Shown piece by piece: positions 9,351 through 15,898 of a DNA stretch of 64,000 bases. How positions within the stretch are numbered: the stretch's first letter is position 1; each line of letters begins with the position of its first letter. Source of the DNA: an uncultured Collinsella sp. (GTDB lineage Bacteria; Actinomycetota; Coriobacteriia; Coriobacteriales; Coriobacteriaceae). Below the pieces are notes generated by a model. It worked only from the letters and a program-made list of their open reading frames with translations, was not told the DNA's origin and made no database searches. The stretch is taken from NCBI GenBank assembly GCA_900768265.1, contig CAAGCF010000021.1:6678-70677 (forward strand), read 5' to 3'. Both the position numbers and the translations under genes were made by a program.

Positions 9351-9574
9351 CTAATGTAATTTCATTCGCTATCTGCGAAGCTACATGCAAAATTACATTA
9401 GAAGGAGACGTACTGTTTGCCGTTTCCCCTGGCAGCTGCCCTGCAAGATCAATGAAAAGCACAAACATTGTATGCATTGAAATACATAAGCTCACAGCTG
9501 GTCTACAGTCTTATATGCGACTGACTAATGTAACGAGAGATATAATTACATTAGTTGCGGATTAAATTACATTA
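9351..9574. promoter_or_regulatory. Five TAATGTAAT/ATTACATTA elements, candidate operators
   Basis: The space between purB and the AlbA_2 gene holds CTAATGTAAT (9351-9360), AATTACATTA (9391-9400), CTAATGTAAC (9525-9534), AATTACATTA (9544-9553) and AATTACATTA (9565-9574). The first four form two inverted pairs, with 30-bp and 9-bp gaps. The last copy ends 11 bases before the start codon. The rest of 9190-9585 is AT-rich compared with its neighbours and I see no gene in it. Autoregulation by the downstream protein is inference. Confidence 0.65.
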
Positions 9575-9585
9575 TATGGAGTGCC

Positions 9586-11259
9586 ATGATACGAAAAACG
9601 AGTGAAATGCCCTCCCTGCTTCTGCGTATCATTGCCGACGTCGAGACCGAGGTCGTCGAATACAAGGCAGCAAAGCAGAACTATGATTTCGAGGATATTG
9701 GCAAGTATTTCTCCGCCCTCAGCAATGAGGCCAATTTGCGCAAGGCAGAGTGCGGATGGCTTTTCTTTGGCATTTCAAACGACCGCCAAATAAAGGGGAC
9801 CGCTTACCGTAAAGAGCCCCAAGCGCCAAGCGTCGGCCTGCGACGCCTAAAGCACGAGATCGCCCAATACACAAATAACGGCATGACTTTCGAAGAGATT
9901 TACGAGTTTGAGGTTGATGGCAAGAGAGTCATTGCTTTCCAGATACCGGCCGGCAGCTTCGCAACGCCAACGACTTGGCACGGAATCCCCTGGTCACGCG
10001 AGAATGAATCCCTCGTAGAGATGCCCAAGTTCAAACTCGACGCCATCTACGGGCAGAGTCGACCCGACTGGTCGCGTCAGATTGCCTACGAGGCAAACCT
10101 CGATGACCTTAACCCAGAGGCAGTTAGCTTTGCGTGCTCCAAATTCGTCGAAAAGTTCGGAGAAAGTCAGCCTGCCGTTCGTAGCCTCGATGAAGAATCT
10201 ATCCTCAGCAAAATGGCGCTTGTGATCCACGGCCACGTGAGCAATGCGGCACTCGTTCTTCTGGGCAAACCGGAATCGAGCGTCTTTCTGGGTGGCATCG
10301 AGCCGCGCATCACTTGGACGCTCTACGCGAGCGATGGCTCCACTATGGCCTATGAACACTTTGAGCCACCCTTCATTCTGCAGGTCGATCGTATCCTGGG
10401 AAAGATAAGAAACGAAAAATATCGCTTCTTCGACCGTGAAGAGACGCTGTTTCCCACCGAAGCGCATCGTTACAGTCCCGAAGTCATTCGAGAACTTCTC
10501 CATAACGCCATAGCACATCAAGATTTCAGGATGTCAGGGAAGATCAACGTTCTCGAGTATGAGGACAAACTTGTATTCAAGAACGAGGGTGCCTTTATCC
10601 CCGGGACGATAGAGAATGCGCTCGCGAGCGGTTACAAGCCGCCGTACTATCGTAATCCTCTGCTTTCAAGTGCCATGAACAAGACGGGCATGATGGACCG
10701 CAACGCCATAGGCATTCGCAACGTCTTCGATATTCAGCGTAACCGCCTGCTACCAATGCCTACCTACGATCTATCTGAGGTTGGACGCGTTGCCGTGACA
10801 CTGTACGGTACGGTACTCAACGAGGACTATTCTCGACTTCTCGCAAGCAATCGAAATCTTGATTTGGCGACAGTGTTGCTGTTAGACCTCGTTCAAAAGG
10901 GACTACCCGTCACAAAGGAACAGTCACGCCTGCTTCACGAACAGGGCCTCGTTAGAGGTCGTTACCCCAAGCTGACGGTCTCAGCCGAGGTGGCAGCAGT
11001 CACCGGCACCCACAGTGAGTATGTGCGAAACAAGGGCGTAGACAACAGTGTCTTCAAGGAACTGATTTTGGAACTCCTGCGCGTGCGCCCATGTTCAAGA
11101 GCGGAGATTATCGCGGGGCTGGATCATGCCTTGCCGGCAGACCTTACGGCAAAGCAAAAAGGCGACCATGTAAGCTATCTGCTCCAAAGCCTACGGAAAG
11201 CTGGCCACATCACCAACGCTGGAAGCACTTCGGCTGCCGAGTGGCACATAGTCGAGTGA
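9586..11259 (+). CDS. AlbA_2 (Schlafen-type) / GHKL ATPase / winged-helix protein
   Basis: This 557-residue protein has the architecture of the RecG-like COG2865 group. An N-terminal AlbA_2 nucleic-acid-binding domain (about residues 15-145, with TEVVEYKAA and GWLFFGISND) is followed by a GHKL-type ATPase region (about 295-400, N box RELLHNAIAHQDF). A C-terminal helix-turn-helix region follows, ending near residue 557. Family members are annotated as transcriptional regulators or helicase-related and often sit in defence or mobile regions. It is alone between purB and the restriction operon on the plus strand, behind repeated ATTACATTA sites. GGAG lies six bases before the ATG. The exact role is unknown. 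Confidence 0.8.
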   Translation: MIRKTSEMPSLLLRIIADVETEVVEYKAAKQNYDFEDIGKYFSALSNEANLRKAECGWLFFGISNDRQIKGTAYRKEPQAPSVGLRRLKHEIAQYTNNGMTFEEIYEFEVDGKRVIAFQIPAGSFATPTTWHGIPWSRENESLVEMPKFKLDAIYGQSRPDWSRQIAYEANLDDLNPEAVSFACSKFVEKFGESQPAVRSLDEESILSKMALVIHGHVSNAALVLLGKPESSVFLGGIEPRITWTLYASDGSTMAYEHFEPPFILQVDRILGKIRNEKYRFFDREETLFPTEAHRYSPEVIRELLHNAIAHQDFRMSGKINVLEYEDKLVFKNEGAFIPGTIENALASGYKPPYYRNPLLSSAMNKTGMMDRNAIGIRNVFDIQRNRLLPMPTYDLSEVGRVAVTLYGTVLNEDYSRLLASNRNLDLATVLLLDLVQKGLPVTKEQSRLLHEQGLVRGRYPKLTVSAEVAAVTGTHSEYVRNKGVDNSVFKELILELLRVRPCSRAEIIAGLDHALPADLTAKQKGDHVSYLLQSLRKAGHITNAGSTSAAEWHIVE

Positions 11260-11476
11260 TAGGGCTCGCGATTTCGATTCTGCCAAACAAGTACATTCCA
11301 AGCCAAGTGCGCAACTAGCCCAGAATGTGTCTGACTGCCAGTCGTGATAGGACATATCCTCCGTCGCCTGGCATCGCACAGCGTCAAGCAACAGCGCGTA
11401 TGGTTGATCCAACTGAAGTCGACACCCAATCGGGCATTGCAACCTCGCGAGACGGCAGTCTCATACAACAAAAATA

Positions 11477-11511
11477 GCTCCCTGCCACCCCATGCATGAG
11501 CGGCAGGGAGC
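11477..11511 (-). terminator. Hairpin with minus-strand T run, orphan terminator
   Basis: A perfect 10-bp stem (GCTCCCTGCC/GGCAGGGAGC) is followed on the minus strand by TATTTTTG. No minus-strand gene precedes it, so it may be left over from a lost gene. The space 11260-11719 otherwise holds only a second hairpin and the promoter of the next operon. Confidence 0.5.
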
Positions 11512-11552
11512 GCTCATGGCGGACCATTTCTCAAGTTCCACCTTCCTCAACC

Positions 11553-11587
11553 GTAAAAACGCCCAACGTCTTAGAGGCCGTTTTTAC
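11553..11587. terminator. Bidirectional hairpin GTAAAAACG/CGTTTTTAC
   Basis: A 12-bp arm pair with one mismatch (GTAAAAACGCCC and GGCCGTTTTTAC) has A and T runs built into the stem. It looks like a bidirectional terminator separating the AlbA_2 gene from the restriction operon. Confidence 0.5.
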
Positions 11588-11651
11588 ATTTGTTGGCTTC
11601 TGTTTCTTTAATTAAAAATCATCCTTTACCTGCTGATTCGCGATATTTTGC

Positions 11652-11680
11652 TTGTCTAAATCTAGGTATAGACCTATACT
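11652..11680 (+). promoter_or_regulatory. Promoter with overlapping palindromic operator
   Basis: A -35 box TTGTCT (11652-11657) and a -10 box TATACT (11675-11680) are 17 bp apart. A perfect dyad TAGGT-ATAG-ACCTA (11663-11676) fills the spacer and touches the -10 box, the usual place for a repressor of its own operon. Confidence 0.6.
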
Positions 11681-11719
11681 AATATCTATTATGGCTAAGC
11701 TATGTCCTTGGGAGGTGCC

Positions 11720-11947
11720 ATGCCGTCAGAAGCTCAGAAGCGAGCCGATCGTAAGTACAAGCACGACAAGACCCAGCAGTTCTGCCTGCGGTTCTATCCC
11801 GCCGAAGAGGAGATTTGGTCATTCCTCTCCGCGCAGGAGAACAAGCAGGGATTTCTTAAAGATTTGATTAGCCGCGAGATGGGCGCCGCATCGGGCGGCC
11901 CCGCACGCGTTGACACCAACACCAAAGTTGGAAGGACGGAATCGTAA
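11720..11947 (+). CDS. Small protein leading the restriction-modification operon
   Basis: This is a 75-residue charged protein. It starts MPSEAQKRADRKY, has a strand-like QFCLRFYPAEEE segment, and then a helical part around NKQGFLKDLI. It resembles small ribbon-helix-helix-like proteins seen near mobile genes, but I cannot name the family. GGGAGG precedes the ATG at 11720. Its TAA overlaps the ATG of the methylase gene by one base, so the two are translationally coupled. With the dyad in its promoter, a controller-type role is plausible but unproven. Confidence 0.65.
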   Translation: MPSEAQKRADRKYKHDKTQQFCLRFYPAEEEIWSFLSAQENKQGFLKDLISREMGAASGGPARVDTNTKVGRTES

Positions 11948-13926
11948 TGTCGCAAGTGAGCAAGACTTCGGTCATCCAGCCGGAGACTATACTGGACTTC
12001 ATCGACGGCGTGACGCAGCGCAGGGACACCCCCGAGGAGCGAGTGCGCCAGGAAATCCTAAAGTCCCTCGTGCGTGAGTACGGTTACAAGAAGGAGCAGA
12101 TCGGGGTTGAGGAGTCGATCAAGTTCGGCAGCAACCGAAAAGCGGTCGACGTCGCCATCTGGGAGCCTGGAAAAGCGCACACCCAGGAAAACATCCACAT
12201 CATCGTCGAGTGCAAAGACCCCAAGACCAAGGCCAAAGGCAAAAAAGACGGCGTGGATCAAATGCACTCCTATGCGTCTGCCTGCATGAACTCGACCTAT
12301 GGCATGTGGACCAACGGCGACGAGTTGCTTACCTTCCGTTACGTGGTGGACGATGCCGGCAAGCGCGGCCCCGAGGCCGTGCCCGATCTGCCACATGCTG
12401 GTGGCGAGGTACCCGACGACGCGCCGCGCTTCGACCAGTTGCGCCCCGCCGCCAGTGACTCGCTGCTGTACTCGTTCCGCCGCTGTCACAACTACATCGC
12501 CGGAAACCAAGGCATCCAAAAGGCCGAGGCATTCCTTGAACTGCTCAAGATCATCTTCTGCAAAATCCAGGACGAGCGCGACTCCGAGACGCCAACGTTC
12601 TACATCACGCCGACCGAGCGCCAGGGCGCCGCGGGTAAGAAGAAGTGCCGCAAGCGCATCGAGGCACTCTTTGGAAACGTCAAGCAGTCGTACGAGACCA
12701 TCTTCAAGGCCGACGAGCGCATCGCATTAACCGACGATGTGCTCGCCTACATCGTGGCGCAGCTGCAAATGTATTCCCTGCTCGAGAGCGACGTGGACGT
12801 TAAGGGCCACGCGTACGAGACAATCGTGGGCTCCAACCTGCGTGGTGACAAGGGCCAGTTCTTCACGCCGCGCAACATGTGCCACATGATGGTGCGGATG
12901 GTCGACCCGTCCGAAAACGACGTCATCCTCGACCCCGCCATGGGCACCTGCGGCTTTTTGGTCACGGCCATGAATTACGTGCTTGAGAAGATCAGGGACT
13001 CCGTCGAGGTGAGCGGGCGCAGCAAAGCAGCCAAGCAAGAGGCTCTGATCGCGCGCAAGCGCGAGTTCCTGTCCAAGCATATCGTGGGCATCGACTTTGA
13101 TCCCATCCTAGTGCGTGCTTCCAAGATGAATATGGTTATGAACAACGACGGCACGGGACAGCTGTTCCACGCCAACTCGCTCGAGCCGTTCTCGGGCTTT
13201 GAACCCAAACTGCAAAAGGCGCTGCGCCTGGACGCCGCCGACGTTGCGGCAAATAAGGCGCTGCAGCCGGGGCACGGCGTTACGGCGATTATGACCAACC
13301 CACCTTTTGGCTCCAAGATTCCTATCGAAGACCCGGCGATTCTGGAATCCTTCGACCTTGGACACACCTGGTTGTGGTCCGAGGAAGATGCCGAGTGGAG
13401 CATGGAACCCAAGCTTTTCTCATCTCAGCCGCCCGAGATCCTCTTCATCGAGCGGTGTATCCGCCTGCTTGAGCCCGGCGTGGGTGTGGCGGCGCTCGTC
13501 ATTCCCAACGGCATCCTGGGCAACCCGGGTCTGGGCTACGTGCGCCAGTGGATTTTGCGCCATGCGCAGATCCTGGGTTCGGTAGACATGCACCCGGATG
13601 CGTTCCAACCCAACGTGGGCGTGCAGACATCCGTCCTTGTGCTGAGACGCTGGGACAGTGAGGAAGAGGCATACTGCAAGGACGGTACCTTCCAGGATTA
13701 CAAGATATTTATGGCCATCTGTGACCACGTAGGGCACGACAAGCGTGGTCAGACCACCTATGTACGCGACGATGACGGCTACCCCATTGTGCAGGAGCAG
13801 ACCACCGCGGTGACGGGCAACGTGGGCTCCGAAGAGGAGAGCAGCCACACCTCGAAGGAGCGCGTGGTGGACGACGAGACGATGGCGATCGCCGGCGCCT
13901 TCTTTGAATGGAGGCGAGACCAATGA
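11947..13926 (+). CDS. Nuclease-methylase fusion (HSDR_N + N6-adenine methylase), BcgI-like
   Basis: This 659-residue protein joins two activities. Residues about 15-125 form a type I restriction R-protein N-terminal domain with a PD-(D/E)xK-like core (AVDVAIW, then IIVECKDPK). Residues about 170-600 form an N6-adenine methyltransferase with the SAM motif LDPAMGTCGFL and the catalytic NPPFG. No helicase motor is present and no separate HsdR gene lies in the window. Nuclease plus methylase in one chain with a separate specificity subunit is the layout of type IIB enzymes such as BcgI, so cutting may not need ATP translocation. It overlaps the genes on both sides. Confidence 0.85.
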   Translation: MSQVSKTSVIQPETILDFIDGVTQRRDTPEERVRQEILKSLVREYGYKKEQIGVEESIKFGSNRKAVDVAIWEPGKAHTQENIHIIVECKDPKTKAKGKKDGVDQMHSYASACMNSTYGMWTNGDELLTFRYVVDDAGKRGPEAVPDLPHAGGEVPDDAPRFDQLRPAASDSLLYSFRRCHNYIAGNQGIQKAEAFLELLKIIFCKIQDERDSETPTFYITPTERQGAAGKKKCRKRIEALFGNVKQSYETIFKADERIALTDDVLAYIVAQLQMYSLLESDVDVKGHAYETIVGSNLRGDKGQFFTPRNMCHMMVRMVDPSENDVILDPAMGTCGFLVTAMNYVLEKIRDSVEVSGRSKAAKQEALIARKREFLSKHIVGIDFDPILVRASKMNMVMNNDGTGQLFHANSLEPFSGFEPKLQKALRLDAADVAANKALQPGHGVTAIMTNPPFGSKIPIEDPAILESFDLGHTWLWSEEDAEWSMEPKLFSSQPPEILFIERCIRLLEPGVGVAALVIPNGILGNPGLGYVRQWILRHAQILGSVDMHPDAFQPNVGVQTSVLVLRRWDSEEEAYCKDGTFQDYKIFMAICDHVGHDKRGQTTYVRDDDGYPIVQEQTTAVTGNVGSEEESSHTSKERVVDDETMAIAGAFFEWRRDQ

Positions 13927-15323
13927 CGATCGCGCCTTTGGTGAAGAGCGTCCGACTTTCCACCGTGCTGGGCGGCGACGTGAGGCTCGAGGCGTCAACC
14001 TACCTGCGCGACGGGTACGGCTTCGTACGCCTTGCCAACCAGTGCGACAACCACAAAAGGCTCGGTGACCTTGCGGACATTTGGCAGCCGAGCAGACTGA
14101 CGGGGTATACCGTGCCGGAAGGCAAAGGGCTACCCTTCTTTACCGCCGGCCAGGTGTTCGAGGACTTTCCCCGAGTGAGGAAGTGGCTCGCCGCGCCTTT
14201 CGTGCCCCAGGCTGGTTCTAGATTCGTCAATCAGGATTGGCTGCTGCTTTCGCGCTCGGGCGTGGTGGGCAACGTTACCGCCGTGTACCCGCATCACCTG
14301 AACAAGGTCATCACGGACGACCTGTTGCGCATCGAGCCGAAGGACCAAGACGAGTACGGCTGGCTCTACGCGTATATGAAGACGGACTTCTTCAAGCAGA
14401 TCGCACGAGCGTCTCAGTACGGTCACATGATCAAGCACATAGAGGTGGCCCACGCCAACGAGTTTCCGGTCATCATGCCCGATGCGGCCACGCGCAAAGC
14501 CATCGGCGACAAAGCTGCCGAGGCTGTGCGCCTGCGCGGCGAAGCATGGAGGCTGCGGGACGAGGCGTTTAAGCTGTTGGAGAAGGAGGTCGGTATTGCT
14601 TGTGAGGCAGAAAGTCCTGCAGGAACATGCGTGGTGAGTTTATCCAAAGTTATTGACAACAGATCGCGCCTTGATGCTGACAGTTATGCCGGCTCCATAA
14701 GCGCCGTAGACTCATTGGTTGACGTAATGGAGTATGCGCCACTTGCTGAACTTGTAGAGGACGTCGAAGAGCTTCCTCGCTTCAAGCGGTTTTATGGCGA
14801 TTCCAACGTTCCCTTTGTGGGTGTGTCCGAGGTCTTTGACGTTAACACTCAACCGACAAAATTTGTTTACGCCAAGCTCATTAAAAACTGGGAGCGTTAC
14901 ATCCTAAAGCCGGGAACTCTCGTCATGGCATGTTCTGGTCAAAAGTACGGCATCCTAGGACGAGCTCTTTTGCTCACGGAGAATCATGAGGGAATGTTTG
15001 GCAGCAACCATCTGCTGAGAATCTATCCCGACGTTACAAAGATTCGAACTGGCTACCTGCTTGCTTTTCTGAACAGTCCCACCGTTGGCAGGCCGTCGGT
15101 CGTTCGTTGCGCATACGGAACCTCGGTGCCTCAACTTAGCCCTATCGATATCAAAAAAATTCGCGTCCCTCGCCTCGGCGCGGACGTCGAATCTGCCATC
15201 GCCGACCTTATGGACAGGAGCGTGAGCACCTCGGCCAAGGCTGACCGACTTGAAAACGAGGCTACCAAGCTGGCGCAGGAACAGGTCGATATCGCCATCG
15301 AGAAGGTTGTCTCCAACACCTAG
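13923..15323 (+). CDS. Restriction-modification specificity subunit (HsdS-like)
   Basis: This subunit recognises the DNA target for the upstream nuclease-methylase. It is 466 residues long and has two target-recognition domains, about 1-195 and 235-440. Each ends in a long helical spacer: RKAIGDKAAEAVRLRGEA in the first, and the LENEATKLAQEQ region in the second. The ATG at 13923 overlaps the methylase stop (ATGA), and GGAGG lies eight bases before it. Bases from about 14640 onward are visibly poorer in G and C than the first half, which suggests the second domain was exchanged. The space 15324-15455 after it shows no gene. Confidence 0.87.
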   Translation: MTIAPLVKSVRLSTVLGGDVRLEASTYLRDGYGFVRLANQCDNHKRLGDLADIWQPSRLTGYTVPEGKGLPFFTAGQVFEDFPRVRKWLAAPFVPQAGSRFVNQDWLLLSRSGVVGNVTAVYPHHLNKVITDDLLRIEPKDQDEYGWLYAYMKTDFFKQIARASQYGHMIKHIEVAHANEFPVIMPDAATRKAIGDKAAEAVRLRGEAWRLRDEAFKLLEKEVGIACEAESPAGTCVVSLSKVIDNRSRLDADSYAGSISAVDSLVDVMEYAPLAELVEDVEELPRFKRFYGDSNVPFVGVSEVFDVNTQPTKFVYAKLIKNWERYILKPGTLVMACSGQKYGILGRALLLTENHEGMFGSNHLLRIYPDVTKIRTGYLLAFLNSPTVGRPSVVRCAYGTSVPQLSPIDIKKIRVPRLGADVESAIADLMDRSVSTSAKADRLENEATKLAQEQVDIAIEKVVSNT

Positions 15324-15455
15324 TAAGGCGACCTTTTAACCGCCGTTAAGTCCATAGCCTCAACGCAAACAAAATGCAACGCGTATCGTAGTAAGTTGGT
15401 TAACGACATAGTGTGAGAATTCACACTTGGACATTTGCTTTACGCTCGCACCCTG

Positions 15456-15471
15456 GCGGGTTCGAGTCCCG
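15456..15471 (+). repeat. tRNA T-arm fragment, inverted copy of the tRNA-Gly 3' part
   Basis: GCGGGTTCGAGTCCCG is identical to the T-arm of the neighbouring tRNA-Gly but lies on the opposite strand. No acceptor stem or anticodon arm is present, so it is a remnant, not a gene. Confidence 0.6.
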
Positions 15472-15484
15472 GCACTTTATTGAA

Positions 15485-15525
15485 AAAAGCACGGCACCGT
15501 GATGGTGCCGTGCTTGTGCTTTTTA
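15485..15525. terminator. Terminator hairpin beside tRNA-Gly
   Basis: The stem GCACGGCACC/GGTGCCGTGC (15489-15513) has a six-base A run on its left, giving a T run for minus-strand transcripts from tRNA-Gly. TTTTT follows on the right at some distance. Confidence 0.75.
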
Positions 15526-15526
15526 C

Positions 15527-15601
15527 TGGAGCGGGCAACGGGACTCGAACCCGCGAGTGTCAGCTTGGGAAGCTGATGCCTTACCACTTGGCGATGCCCG
15601 C
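15527..15601 (-). tRNA. tRNA-Gly (CCC)
   Basis: A full cloverleaf folds. The acceptor stem is GCGGGCA/TGCCCGC, the anticodon stem is TCAGC/GCTGA with loop TTCCCAA (anticodon CCC), the T-arm is GCGGGTTCGAGTCCCG, and the 3' end TCCA is encoded. It marks the right edge of the accessory island. Confidence 0.93.
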
Positions 15602-15614
15602 TTGTGTGTTGGCT

Positions 15615-15644
15615 AGTATAACGCGGTTGTCTTGTTCGATACAA
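15615..15644 (-). promoter_or_regulatory. Promoter of tRNA-Gly
   Basis: On the minus strand TTGTAT and TATACT are 18 bp apart, 13 bases before the tRNA 5' end. Confidence 0.55.
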
Positions 15645-15792
15645 GGGTGTCGATGCTTGTTTTAGCTGTGGAGAATCGTATGAAAACTGCGCCAATTGTG
15701 GAGATGAGGACCTTTGTCTTTCTTTCCTTATCATCTTCTACCTGCGCTTTTATCTGATTGTTGTATTTGAGCTCGATTTGTCAGAAATCGGG

Positions 15793-15816
15793 CAAGCTTT
15801 TGGTCAGCTTCTGGTA
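15793..15816 (+). repeat. Tandem 11-bp repeat upstream of the adhesin gene
   Basis: AGCTTTTGGTC (15795-15805) is followed directly by AGCTTCTGGTA (15806-15816). The 16-mer CAAGCTTTTGGTCAGC recurs exactly at 54568-54583, in front of rpsF. The space 15602-15898 holds no gene. Confidence 0.5.
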
Positions 15817-15846
15817 CTTACCCGCATGAACCATGACGGTAGCCTC

Positions 15847-15892
15847 ATCCCAAGCGCCGCGGCCTCCCCGTGCGGCGCACGAGGGATAAGGA
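15847..15892 (+). promoter_or_regulatory. Structured 5' leader enclosing the adhesin ribosome-binding site
   Basis: GCGCCGC (15854-15860) pairs with GCGGCGC (15872-15878). Flanking ATCCC can pair with GGGAT, next to the AAGGAG site of the adhesin gene. This could limit ribosome access. No known riboswitch class is recognised. Confidence 0.35.
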
Positions 15893-15898
15893 GCAGCC

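Noticed and set aside
9190..9585. CRISPR-like array from the repeated ATTACATTA elements
   Set aside because: Repeats are only 10 bp, differ in orientation and spacing, and no cas genes are near.
11477..11587. Ends of an insertion sequence around the two hairpins
   Set aside because: The hairpins are different from each other and enclose no gene; they read better as terminators.
15780..15898. Possible cyclic-di-GMP or other riboswitch before the adhesin
   Set aside because: The leader can fold, but the conserved core bases of the known classes are not visible.
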